Shown piece by piece: positions 29,804 through 37,295 of a stretch of DNA of 64,000 nt. A model generated the notes under the pieces. The model ran no database searches. It was given only the letters and a program-made list of their open reading frames with translations, and had not been told where the DNA came from. The position numbers and the translations under genes are program-made. Each line of letters starts with the position of its first letter. Position 1 is the stretch's first letter. The stretch comes from Cytobacillus sp. IB215665 (lineage in GTDB: Bacteria > Bacillota > Bacilli > Bacillales > SM2101): NCBI RefSeq assembly GCF_033963835.1, contig NZ_JAXBME010000004.1, positions 248,001 to 312,000 on the forward strand, written 5' to 3'.

Positions 29804-29818
29804 GGGGGCGGCATAGAA

Positions 29819-31159
29819 ATGGCATTTGAAGGATTAGCCGACCGACTGCAAAATACAATTAAGAAAATCACAGGCAAAGGAAAAGTAACGGAAGCAGATG
29901 TAAAAGCGATGATGCGAGAAGTGCGTCTTGCATTATTAGAAGCGGACGTTAACTTTAAGGTTGTTAAGGATTTTGTGAAACGAGTCAGTGAAAGAGCTGT
30001 CGGTCAAGAGGTTATGAAGAGTTTAACCCCTGGTCAACAGGTTATTAAAGTAGTAAAAGAAGAGCTGACTGAACTGATGGGTGGAGAGCAAAGTAAAATT
30101 GCTGTAGCAAATCGTCCGCCAACTGTTATCTTAATGGTAGGGTTACAAGGTGCAGGTAAAACAACTCATACTGGGAAAATAGCAAATTTACTTAGAAAAA
30201 AATACAACAAAAATCCACTTATAGTAGCTGCTGATATTTATCGACCTGCTGCTATAAAACAGCTACAAACGTTAGGAAAACAGCTGAGTATGCCGGTTTT
30301 CTCTCTTGGTGACCAAGTGAGCCCGGTGGAAATAGCTAAACAGGCAATCGCGCAAGCAAAAGAACAACATAATGATTATGTTCTTATTGATACTGCTGGG
30401 CGACTCCATATCGATGAAGCATTAATGGATGAGCTAGCTCAAATCAAAGAGGTAACAAACCCTCATGAAATTTTCTTGGTCGTCGATGCAATGACGGGTC
30501 AGGACGCTGTTAACGTAGCTGAAAGCTTTAATAGCCAACTTGGAATTACAGGTGTAGTTTTGACGAAGCTTGATGGAGACACACGTGGTGGTGCTGCATT
30601 ATCGGTAAAGGCTGTTACAGGTAAACCAATTAAGTTTGTTGGTTTGGGAGAAAAGCTTGATGCTCTTGAAGCATTTCATCCTGAACGCATGGCATCTCGT
30701 ATACTAGGTATGGGGGATGTACTAACATTAATTGAAAAAGCTCAAGCTACAGTTGATGAAGATAAAGCCAAAGAGTTAGAACAAAAAATGAGGACAATGT
30801 CCTTTACGTTTGATGACTTTTTAGAACAACTATCCCAAGTTCGTTCAATGGGCCCTCTAGATGACTTAATTAATATGTTACCTGGAGCAAACAAAATGAA
30901 AGGTCTGAAGAACGTTCAGGTGGATGAAAAGCAAATTGGTCATGTTGAGGCTATTATTCGTTCGATGACGAAAGCTGAAAAAGTCCAGCCAGAGATTATT
31001 AATGCAAGTAGAAAGAAGCGAATTGCAAAAGGAAGCGGAACTTCTGTTCAAGAAGTTAACCGTTTGTTGAAGCAGTTCGAGGACATGAAGAAAATGATGA
31101 AACAAATGACCAACATGTCCAAAAGTAAGAAGAAGGGTATGAAATTCCCGTTTATGTAG
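29819..31159 (+). CDS. ffh: Ffh: signal recognition particle 54-kDa GTPase
   Basis: Binds signal sequences and the SRP RNA and delivers ribosomes to FtsY. The NG domain carries GLQGAGKTTHTGKIA (about 107-121), DTAGRLH and LTKLDGDTRGG; the methionine-rich M domain (about 300-446) ends in KMMKQMTNMSKSKKKG. Length 446 residues. RBS is GGGGGCGG-like, 10 bases upstream. Confidence 0.97.
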   Translation: MAFEGLADRLQNTIKKITGKGKVTEADVKAMMREVRLALLEADVNFKVVKDFVKRVSERAVGQEVMKSLTPGQQVIKVVKEELTELMGGEQSKIAVANRPPTVILMVGLQGAGKTTHTGKIANLLRKKYNKNPLIVAADIYRPAAIKQLQTLGKQLSMPVFSLGDQVSPVEIAKQAIAQAKEQHNDYVLIDTAGRLHIDEALMDELAQIKEVTNPHEIFLVVDAMTGQDAVNVAESFNSQLGITGVVLTKLDGDTRGGAALSVKAVTGKPIKFVGLGEKLDALEAFHPERMASRILGMGDVLTLIEKAQATVDEDKAKELEQKMRTMSFTFDDFLEQLSQVRSMGPLDDLINMLPGANKMKGLKNVQVDEKQIGHVEAIIRSMTKAEKVQPEIINASRKKRIAKGSGTSVQEVNRLLKQFEDMKKMMKQMTNMSKSKKKGMKFPFM

Positions 31160-31187
31160 GGAAAATAATACTGTTAAGAAAAAACAC

Positions 31188-31217
31188 TTTACAAACATAT
31201 TGATTTTTTGATAATAT
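31188..31217 (+). promoter_or_regulatory. Probable promoter of rpsP
   Basis: TTTACA (31188-31193) and TAATAT (31212-31217), 18 bases apart, about 35 bases before the ribosome-binding site of rpsP. Confidence 0.5.
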
Positions 31218-31253
31218 ACTATTCTGTGTGAAATATTTTCGGAGGTGCTTATA

Positions 31254-31526
31254 ATGGCAGTAAAAATTCGTTTAAAACGTATGGGAGCAAAAAAATCTCC
31301 TTTTTATCGTATTGTAGTAGCAGATTCACGTTCACCACGTGATGGTAGAATCATCGAAACAGTTGGAACATACAACCCAGTTGCAGAACCAGCTCAAGTA
31401 AACATCAATGAAGAGTTAGCTCTTAAGTGGATGCAAGATGGAGCAAAACCATCTGATACTGTTCGTAATCTATTCTCAAAACAAGGGATTATGGAAAAAT
31501 TCCATAATGCTAAAAACAGTAAGTAA
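31254..31526 (+). CDS. rpsP: Ribosomal protein S16
   Basis: Small-subunit protein of 90 residues beginning [20 protein letters not shown] with the downstream [16 protein letters not shown] block. ATG at 31254 has CGGAGGTG 7 bases upstream; the in-frame GTG at 31245 is part of that site. It opens the rpsP-khpA-ylqD-rimM-trmD-rplS group, here broken by a 570-base insert after khpA. Confidence 0.97.
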   Translation: MAVKIRLKRMGAKKSPFYRIVVADSRSPRDGRIIETVGTYNPVAEPAQVNINEELALKWMQDGAKPSDTVRNLFSKQGIMEKFHNAKNSK

Positions 31527-31531
31527 CTATT

Positions 31532-31771
31532 GTGAATCGGATGAGACAGTTAATTGAAACGATCGTAAAAGCCCTTGTCGATTATCCGGATGATGTATTG
31601 GTGAAAGAAACATCTGATGAGCGCAACATAACATACCATTTATCTGTCCATAAAGAAGACATGGGAAAAGTAATTGGTAAGCAAGGTCGAGTGGCAAAAG
31701 CGATACGCACTGTTGTTTATGCAGCAGGCGCAAGTGAAAAGAAACGAATTCATCTAGAGATTAATGATTAA
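31532..31771 (+). CDS. khpA: KhpA (YlqC): KH-domain RNA-binding protein
   Basis: A single KH domain of 76-79 residues with the GxxG loop in KVIGKQGRVAKAIRTVV. Homologues bind RNA with KhpB/Jag and affect cell division and sRNA use in several Firmicutes. The start may be GTG 31532 or ATG 31541; neither has a clear Shine-Dalgarno site, so translation is probably coupled to rpsP, whose stop is 5 bases upstream. Confidence 0.92.
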   Translation: MNRMRQLIETIVKALVDYPDDVLVKETSDERNITYHLSVHKEDMGKVIGKQGRVAKAIRTVVYAAGASEKKRIHLEIND

Positions 31772-31784
31772 TAGCAATGTTAAA

Positions 31785-32120
31785 CAAATCACATGAACGG
31801 GAATAATGTCGACAGTAAGTCTCACTAACCAGAGCCGCAACCTGTGGCAAACGTGCGAACAGCATGACGTATACGAGCGTAGTCGCCAGACATATTTCCC
31901 GGACGATTTGAACATCCGCTAATTGTACGTGTTCAAATGGGAGGAGAAAAAGGTCGGAGAAGAACAAGGCGGCGTAGGTTTGAGCACCAGAGTGTACGTT
32001 TAAAGGGTACATGAGGAGCGGAAAAACAAGCCAACGCAGTAATTCGCCAGACATATTTCCCGGACGATTTGAACATCCGCATATAGAGAAAAGGGTGGGG
32101 GGTAACCCCCTCCCTTTCTT
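31785..32120 (+). repeat. GC-richer structured block with a 37-bp exact direct repeat (khpA-ylqD)
   Basis: A 37-base sequence starting TCGCCAGACATATTTCCCGG occurs at 31883-31919 and again at 32044-32080, 161 bases apart. Within it, ATTTGAACA (31906-31914) pairs with TGTTCAAAT (31930-31938). A strong hairpin AAAGGG-t-GGGGG / CCCCC-t-CCCTTT with a T-rich tail at about 32090-32120 may terminate rpsP-khpA transcripts. Base composition is visibly less AT-rich than in neighbouring genes. Short frames on both strands are open here but look like nothing known. Origin unknown. Confidence 0.6.
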
Positions 32121-32173
32121 TACATTTAGACGTGCTTTGTTTAGGGAAGAGAAAACTACTAACAAAGGTCGTC

Positions 32174-32223
32174 ACTTCACCCATCCATATGAAGTCAAGA
32201 GATTTCGTGTGTATGGGTGAAGT
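32174..32223. repeat. Hairpin repeat family 2, copy 2
   Basis: ACTTCACCCAT (32174-32184) and ATGGGTGAAGT (32213-32223) form an 11-bp stem that continues, allowing G-U pairs, through CATATGAA and TTTCGTGTG. As RNA this would be a hairpin of about 19 pairs. The outer arms match copy 1 at 15041-15085. Confidence 0.65.
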
Positions 32224-32341
32224 ACTAAGCTTTAATGAGAACGATATATTTCTTTGTTATACTTATGGGTATACAGGTACTGTTAACGTGAGTTTCAATG
32301 CACAATAAGGGTAGAACGAACCTATTAAAGGGATGGTTGCC

Positions 32342-32728
32342 ATGAAAATTATACAAAATATAATTGTAAAGCAAGTACTCACTGAGAAAAGTAAAGACGG
32401 TCTACTAGATAAGTTTCAAAAGTCAAAATTTCAATTGCAAAAAGAATGTGATCAGCTCCGATTTGAACGAAAGAAAATGGAAAATAATAAGAAGTATCAG
32501 GCATCAACACTACATACATATTTTGAACGAGAAATAAATTCGAGGCTGGATAAAATAAAAGTTTTGGATTTTCAAATTGAACAGCTAGAAATTTTACCTA
32601 TTGGCAGTGAATTAAGAGAAAAAGAAGTACAGGCGATTGTCGATATAAATGTTGGTGATAGTTGGGACGACATATCTCATGACAAAACAATTATTATCAA
32701 GGAAGGTATTGTAGTAGAAATGAGATAG
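32342..32728 (+). CDS. ylqD: YlqD: conserved protein of the rimM-trmD operon
   Basis: A 128-residue protein matching B. subtilis YlqD in length, position and N terminus (MKIIQNIIVKQVLTEKSK). The centre (about 25-75) is highly charged and likely a coiled coil; the C terminus has a small beta-rich piece. Function is unknown. ATG 32342 has AAAGGGATGG upstream and is preferred to GTG 32333. A new promoter is probably needed because of the upstream insert, but none is convincing. Confidence 0.88.
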   Translation: MKIIQNIIVKQVLTEKSKDGLLDKFQKSKFQLQKECDQLRFERKKMENNKKYQASTLHTYFEREINSRLDKIKVLDFQIEQLEILPIGSELREKEVQAIVDINVGDSWDDISHDKTIIIKEGIVVEMR

Positions 32729-32740
32729 AGGTGAAGTTAA

Positions 32741-33256
32741 ATGGGCAAGTGGTATAATGTTGGAAAAATTGTTAATACTCATGGTATTAAAGGAGAAGTA
32801 AGAGTCATTTCGAAGACGGATTTTGCAGAAGAACGTTATCAACTAGGGAATAAGCTCTATATTTTTACAGATGAAAATAATCAACCTATCGAGGTTGTAA
32901 TTAAAAGCCATCGTTTGCATAAAAATTTTGATCTGTTGACATTTGAGGGCTACCACAACGTAAATGAAGTTGAGAAATATAAGGGCTCCTTACTAAAAGT
33001 CCCTGAGGATCAATTAGGTGAACTTGATGAAGGTGAATTTTATTTCCATGAAATTATCGGTTGCCATGTATATACAGATGAGTCAAAAGAACTAGGTACA
33101 GTTAAGGAAATATTAACACCTGGTGCAAACGATGTGTGGGTCGTCAAAGGACATAATAATCAAGAAATACTCATTCCTTATATCGATGAAATTGTGCTAG
33201 ATATTAATATTCATGACAAGAAGATTATTATTAAACCATTAGAGGGGTTACTGTAA
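32741..33256 (+). CDS. rimM: RimM: 16S rRNA processing / 30S maturation factor
   Basis: Binds S19 and assists assembly of the 30S head. A two-domain protein: N-terminal RimM beta-barrel ([18 protein letters not shown]) and C-terminal PRC barrel ([13 protein letters not shown]-like segment to the end). Length 171 residues. It is followed 2 bases later by trmD, and in the usual order lies between rpsP and rplS. Confidence 0.95.
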   Translation: MGKWYNVGKIVNTHGIKGEVRVISKTDFAEERYQLGNKLYIFTDENNQPIEVVIKSHRLHKNFDLLTFEGYHNVNEVEKYKGSLLKVPEDQLGELDEGEFYFHEIIGCHVYTDESKELGTVKEILTPGANDVWVVKGHNNQEILIPYIDEIVLDINIHDKKIIIKPLEGLL

Positions 33257-33258
33257 AT

Positions 33259-33996
33259 ATGAAGATTGACATTCTTACATTGTTCCCTGAAATGTTTGAA
33301 GGCGTATTTGGTCATTCTATATTAAAAAAAGCACAAGACAAAGAAGCTGTATCATTAAAAGCAACTAATTTTCGTGAATATACGACTAACAAGCATGGGA
33401 AAGTTGATGATTACCCATATGGTGGTGGGGCAGGCATGGTATTAACCCCACAACCTATTTTTTCAGCCATCGAAGACTTGAGCAAAGAAATAAATACGAA
33501 TCCGCGAATCATATTAATGTGCCCTCAAGGTGAGAAATTTAATCAAAGTAAGGCAAAAGAACTATCAACAGAGGATCATATTGTGTTCATTTGTGGCCAT
33601 TATGAAGGGTACGATGAAAGAATACGCGAGCATCTAGTTACTGACGAAATATCCATTGGTGATTTTGTTTTGACAGGTGGAGAATTGGCTTCGATGGTCG
33701 TTATTGATAGTGTTGTTAGACTCCTTCCTGGAGTGTTAGGGAATGATGAATCAGCTGTTGAGGAGTCATTTTCTATGGGTTTGCTTGAACATCCGCAATA
33801 CACAAGACCAGCAAACTTCCAAGATCATCAAGTGCCTGATGTTTTATTATCTGGGAATCATCAAAGAATTTCAGAGTGGCGTCAAAAAGAATCTTTGAGG
33901 CGTACACTACTTCGCCGACCAGATTTATTGAGTCAAGCTGACCTTACACCTCAACAAGAAAAATGGTTAGACGAGTTAAAAAAACAACAAAGCTAG
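33259..33996 (+). CDS. trmD: TrmD: tRNA (guanine37-N1)-methyltransferase
   Basis: SPOUT-class enzyme that makes m1G37 and prevents +1 frameshifting. The knotted SAM site is formed by [21 protein letters not shown] and [11 protein letters not shown], and [10 protein letters not shown] is the N-terminal family block. Length 245 residues. A separate promoter for rplS starts a few bases after the stop. Confidence 0.96.
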   Translation: MKIDILTLFPEMFEGVFGHSILKKAQDKEAVSLKATNFREYTTNKHGKVDDYPYGGGAGMVLTPQPIFSAIEDLSKEINTNPRIILMCPQGEKFNQSKAKELSTEDHIVFICGHYEGYDERIREHLVTDEISIGDFVLTGGELASMVVIDSVVRLLPGVLGNDESAVEESFSMGLLEHPQYTRPANFQDHQVPDVLLSGNHQRISEWRQKESLRRTLLRRPDLLSQADLTPQQEKWLDELKKQQS

Positions 33997-33999
33997 TTA

Positions 34000-34028
34000 T
34001 TGCATGTCATTCATTTTTATGCTATGAT
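34000..34028 (+). promoter_or_regulatory. Sigma-A promoter of rplS
   Basis: TTGCAT (34000-34005) and TATGAT (34023-34028) with a 17-base spacer, about 100 bases before the rplS start. Confidence 0.7.
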
Positions 34029-34034
34029 GTTTTT

Positions 34035-34125
34035 TGTGACTAAGGATGAATATCTTTATGTTACGGATGACTGATGTTCCGCTGTAATGTAAAACATTGG
34101 AATGAACATCTGTGGAAGGAGTTGA
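34035..34125 (+). ncRNA. Probable L19 ribosomal-protein leader
   Basis: The transcript between the promoter and rplS can form a long hairpin: TGATGTTC (34070-34077) pairs with GAACATC (about 34103-34109), and TAATGT with ACATT sits inside. Bacillales rplS genes carry a known autoregulatory L19 leader; matching to that family is by position and hairpin only. Confidence 0.5.
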
Positions 34126-34130
34126 AAACG

Positions 34131-34475
34131 ATGCAACAATTAATTGAAGAAATCACAAAAGAACAGTTAAGATCAGATCTACCTGAATTCCGTTCTGGTG
34201 ACACTGTACGTGTACACATTAAAGTTGTCGAGGGTAGCCGTGAGCGTATTCAGGTGTTTGAAGGTGTAGTAATTAAGCGTCGTGGTGGCGGGATTAGCGA
34301 AACATTTACTGTCCGTAAAGTATCTTACGGTGTAGGTGTTGAACGTACATTGCCATTACATTCACCTAAAATTGCTAAACTTGAAAGAATTCGTCGTGGT
34401 AAAGTACGCCGTGCAAAACTTTACTACTTACGTAACCTTAGAGGTAAGGCTGCGCGTATTAAAGAAATTCGATAA
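34131..34475 (+). CDS. rplS: Ribosomal protein L19
   Basis: Large-subunit protein of 114 residues at the 30S-50S interface, with the conserved [22 protein letters not shown]-type core (here [13 protein letters not shown]) and the C-terminal [15 protein letters not shown] 34131 has GGAAGGAG upstream; a longer in-frame reading from 34074 would use the leader hairpin as code and is rejected. Confidence 0.97.
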   Translation: MQQLIEEITKEQLRSDLPEFRSGDTVRVHIKVVEGSRERIQVFEGVVIKRRGGGISETFTVRKVSYGVGVERTLPLHSPKIAKLERIRRGKVRRAKLYYLRNLRGKAARIKEIR

Positions 34476-34483
34476 TAGAACTA

Positions 34484-34513
34484 AAAAGGAGCTTGTCTAT
34501 CAAGCTCTTTTTT
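34484..34513 (+). terminator. Terminator after rplS
   Basis: GAGCTTG (34489-34495) pairs with CAAGCTC (34501-34507), followed by six T. Confidence 0.85.
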
Positions 34514-34548
34514 CATATATAAGATTAAAAAGCATAGGTGGTAGCGTT

Positions 34549-35082
34549 ATGACAACTAAAAAAAATGAATTGTTTGAGTGGGTTAAAGCATTAATTATTG
34601 CCATATTGTTAGCTGCGGTCATCAGATACTTTCTTTTCGCACCCATCGTAGTTGATGGAGAGTCAATGATGCCAACCTTAAATAATACAGACAGAATGAT
34701 TGTCAATAAAATCTCATATACAATCGGCGAACCTCACCGCTTCGATATCGTTGTATTTCATGCTAATGCTGAAAAAGATTATATAAAAAGAGTGATTGGC
34801 TTGCCAGGTGATCATGTAGAATATAAAGATGATACTCTTTATATTAATGGTGAAAAGTTTGAGGAGCCATATTTAGATGAAAAAAAGAAAGAGTTAATAG
34901 CAGGTACACCTCTTACAGACCCATTTGAAGTTACAGTTCCGGATGGAGAGTTATTTGTTTTAGGAGACAATCGTCGTGCAAGCAGAGACAGCCGCCATAT
35001 TGGAACGATACCTATTGATGAAGTCCTTGGAAAAACTAGTGTTGTGTATTGGCCATTTTCTCAAATAAGGATAGCAAACTAG
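34549..35082 (+). CDS. Type I signal peptidase (SipS/SipT family)
   Basis: Membrane serine protease that removes secretory signal peptides. A single N-terminal TM helix (about 12-32, VKALIIAILLAAVIRYF) is followed by the catalytic Ser39 in GESMMPTL and the general base Lys80 in YIKRVIGLPGD; GDNRRASRDSR is the third family block. Length 177 residues. ATG 34549 with GGTGG upstream is chosen over a much longer frame that would run into rplS. In B. subtilis rplS is followed directly by rbgA, so a signal peptidase here is a lineage feature shared with other Bacillaceae. Confidence 0.92.
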   Translation: MTTKKNELFEWVKALIIAILLAAVIRYFLFAPIVVDGESMMPTLNNTDRMIVNKISYTIGEPHRFDIVVFHANAEKDYIKRVIGLPGDHVEYKDDTLYINGEKFEEPYLDEKKKELIAGTPLTDPFEVTVPDGELFVLGDNRRASRDSRHIGTIPIDEVLGKTSVVYWPFSQIRIAN

Positions 35083-35104
35083 TAAGAGAGGATGAAATGA
35101 AAAA

Positions 35105-35959
35105 ATGACAATTCAATGGTTTCCGGGGCATATGGCTAAAGCAAAACGCCAGGTCATTGAAAAAATAAAACTCATAGATATCGTCTTTGAGCTTGTAGAT
35201 GCACGTATTCCAGCTTCTTCAAGAAATCCAATGGTTGATGAAATGATTAGTAATAAGCCAAGACTTATTTTACTTAATAAAGCTGATATGGCTGACCCAA
35301 GTAAAACAAAAGAGTGGATAGACTACTTTCAACAACGAGGGGATCGAGCTATACCAATTGATTCTCAGTCAGGTAAAGGGATGAAGCAGATTGTTGCCAT
35401 TTCAAAAGAAATGCTGCAAGACAAATTTGATAAGATGAGACAAAAAGGCGTGAAACCACGTCCAATTAGAGCTGTTATAGTAGGAATTCCTAATGTAGGT
35501 AAATCAACGTTAATCAATCGTCTAGCAAAGAAAAAAATTGCTCAGACAGGTGATAGACCTGGAATAACAAAAGCACAACAGTGGATTAAAGTTGGTAAAG
35601 AATTAGAACTCTTAGATACTCCGGGTATTTTATGGCCGAAGTTTGAGGACGAAGCTGTTGGGTTAAAGCTTGCTACAACAGGTGCTATAAAAGATACGAT
35701 TTTAAACTTACAAGATATTACTGTATACGCTTTAAGATTTTTAAGCAATCAATATCCAGATCGGTTGAAAGATAGATACAATTTGCAAGAAATTCACGAT
35801 GACATCGTCATAACCTTTGATGAAATCGGCAAAAGACGAGGCTGTATCATGGCTGGTGGAATAATAGATTACGATAAAGTATCTGAGTTAGTCTTGAGAG
35901 AGATACGTTCAGAAAAACTTGGACCATTAACATTCGAAAGTCCTGCCGAATATGAGTAA
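35105..35959 (+). CDS. rbgA: RbgA (YlqF): 50S subunit assembly GTPase
   Basis: Essential GTPase for late 50S assembly. Circularly permuted: the G4 motif [10 protein letters not shown] comes before G1 [12 protein letters not shown] and G3 DTPGILWPK. The N-terminal [14 protein letters not shown] is diagnostic for the YlqF/YawG family and the C terminus is the RNA-binding ANTAR-like helical domain. Length 284 residues. Confidence 0.96.
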   Translation: MTIQWFPGHMAKAKRQVIEKIKLIDIVFELVDARIPASSRNPMVDEMISNKPRLILLNKADMADPSKTKEWIDYFQQRGDRAIPIDSQSGKGMKQIVAISKEMLQDKFDKMRQKGVKPRPIRAVIVGIPNVGKSTLINRLAKKKIAQTGDRPGITKAQQWIKVGKELELLDTPGILWPKFEDEAVGLKLATTGAIKDTILNLQDITVYALRFLSNQYPDRLKDRYNLQEIHDDIVITFDEIGKRRGCIMAGGIIDYDKVSELVLREIRSEKLGPLTFESPAEYE

Positions 35960-35970
35960 CAAAGTGTTTT

Positions 35971-35998
35971 AAGAGGTCATATACATAACACCTCTTTT
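35971..35998 (+). terminator. Terminator after rbgA
   Basis: AAGAGGT (35971-35977) pairs with ACCTCTT (35990-35996), followed by a short T tract. Confidence 0.65.
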
Positions 35999-36128
35999 CA
36001 ATTGACTTCAGGGTGACTTAAGTACTTGTAGTAGGTGATAAAGTCACTAGCCCTTTTCTTTGTGTAACAAATGTAATCAAATGACCTTGCTCAGTAAGGA
36101 CTTAGCTTATCTGAGCTTATCTTGTTTT

Positions 36129-36161
36129 GCTCGCTTATGTTAGCGGGCCTTTATTTTTTTT
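36129..36161 (+). terminator. Terminator-like hairpin in the rbgA-rnhB gap
   Basis: GCTCGCT (36129-36135) pairs with AGCGGGC (36142-36148, one G-T pair) and is followed by a long T tract. What it would terminate is unclear, since no gene lies between it and the rbgA terminator. Confidence 0.6.
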
Positions 36162-36192
36162 ATTTAGAACCGATATAATGAATAAGCTGTTG

Positions 36193-36243
36193 TAGTATAT
36201 AATGTGTTTTTCCTATGAAGAAAGAAAAACACATTATATACTA
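36193..36243. repeat. Perfect 20-bp inverted repeat in the rbgA-rnhB gap
   Basis: The arms 36193-36212 and 36224-36243 are exact reverse complements (core AATGTGTTTTTC / GAAAAACACATT) around an 11-base loop. There is no following T tract. The 540-base gap holds this, two terminator-like hairpins and a decayed MITE copy, and no recognisable gene. Confidence 0.7.
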
Positions 36244-36289
36244 ACTAGTGTTTGTCGCATCTCTAAAAGATAAAAGACGCAAATAATAG

Positions 36290-36437
36290 CTTCTTACTGT
36301 TCTAATTTAAAGACGATTGCAACGAAGTTTAGACAATGCTGTTTGCGCATTGCTTTGATTTTCCTACTAAAAGATTAACACGAGAATAGACCTTGGCATC
36401 TATGCCTCAGACATACATCTACAATGGCATTAGACCT
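36290..36437 (-). mobile_element. MITE-like repeat, highly degenerate tandem fragments (rbgA-rnhB)
   Basis: Two reverse-orientation partial copies appear back to back. The far end of one is seen in CTAATTT...GATtGCAACgAAGTTTA (36302-36331), and the near end of the next in GCTGTTTGCGCATTgcTTTG...TTGGCATCT (36338-36402). The pattern resembles a decayed version of the tandem array after smc. Confidence 0.45.
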
Positions 36438-36503
36438 CATTTTGCTACTAATCTTAACTGAGTGACAATAAACGCAAAGAGCCATATTGAAAGAGTGATT
36501 AAG

Positions 36504-37289
36504 ATGAATAAACTTACTGTTAAACAAATAAAACAAATTTTAGATGGTACGACTAATATTAAAGATCCAATTATTAAAATATGCAAGGATGATGACCGAA
36601 AAGGTGTTCAACAGCTGTTGACTAGGTGGCTGAAGCAACAGGAGGAACATCACACACAACGACAGTTATTTATCGAGATGAGTACATATGAACAAAGCTT
36701 ATACGAACAAGGGTATAACAGCATTGCAGGTATAGATGAGGTTGGTAGGGGGCCACTTGCTGGTCCAGTTGTCGCTGCAGCTGTGATACTGCCTAAAGAC
36801 TTTTATTTACCAGGGTTAAATGACTCGAAAAAGCTCTCAATGAAGAAAAGAGATTATTTGTATGAATATATTGTGGAACATGCGGTAGCGACAAGTGTTG
36901 GCATCATTTCAGCACAAAAAATAGATGAAGTAAATATATATCAAGCAACAAAACATGCGATGAAACAGGCAATTGAAGACCTTACAATACAGCCTGACTT
37001 CCTATTAATTGATGCGATGGAGTTGTCAATGGACTTACCCCAGTTATCTATTATCAAAGGGGATTCGAAAAGTATTGCAATCGCAGCTAGTTCTATTGTC
37101 GCAAAAGTGACTCGGGACAGGATAATGCTAAACTTAGCAGAAGAGTTTCCTCAATATCAATTTGAAAAGCATATGGGGTATGGTACGAAAGAGCATGTCA
37201 CAGCATTACAACAGTTTGGAGTAACGAGAGAACACCGTAAAACGTTTAGCCCAGTGCGTGAGACATTAGAACTTGTCAGTGAGGTGTAA
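36504..37289 (+). CDS. rnhB: RnhB: ribonuclease HII
   Basis: Removes ribonucleotides and RNA from RNA-DNA hybrids. Active-site blocks are AGIDEVGRGPLAGPVVAAAV (two acidic residues plus the GR(G) motif), the DAMEL Asp and SSIVAKVTRDR. The N-terminal substrate-binding extension (about 1-65) is typical of Bacillus RnhB. ATG 36504 gives 261 residues beginning MNKLTVKQIKQIL; the in-frame GTG at 36462 lacks support. Confidence 0.94.
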   Translation: MNKLTVKQIKQILDGTTNIKDPIIKICKDDDRKGVQQLLTRWLKQQEEHHTQRQLFIEMSTYEQSLYEQGYNSIAGIDEVGRGPLAGPVVAAAVILPKDFYLPGLNDSKKLSMKKRDYLYEYIVEHAVATSVGIISAQKIDEVNIYQATKHAMKQAIEDLTIQPDFLLIDAMELSMDLPQLSIIKGDSKSIAIAASSIVAKVTRDRIMLNLAEEFPQYQFEKHMGYGTKEHVTALQQFGVTREHRKTFSPVRETLELVSEV

Positions 37290-37295
37290 ACAAAT

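Noticed and set aside
31761-32165. 134-codon minus-strand frame and a 69-codon plus-strand frame in the repeat block
   Set aside because: Both read through the 37-bp repeat and hairpins; no ribosome-binding sites and no recognisable domains.
34336-34548. Long upstream extension of the signal peptidase frame
   Set aside because: It overlaps rplS and crosses its terminator; the ATG at 34549 has its own ribosome-binding site and gives a normal SipS-like protein.
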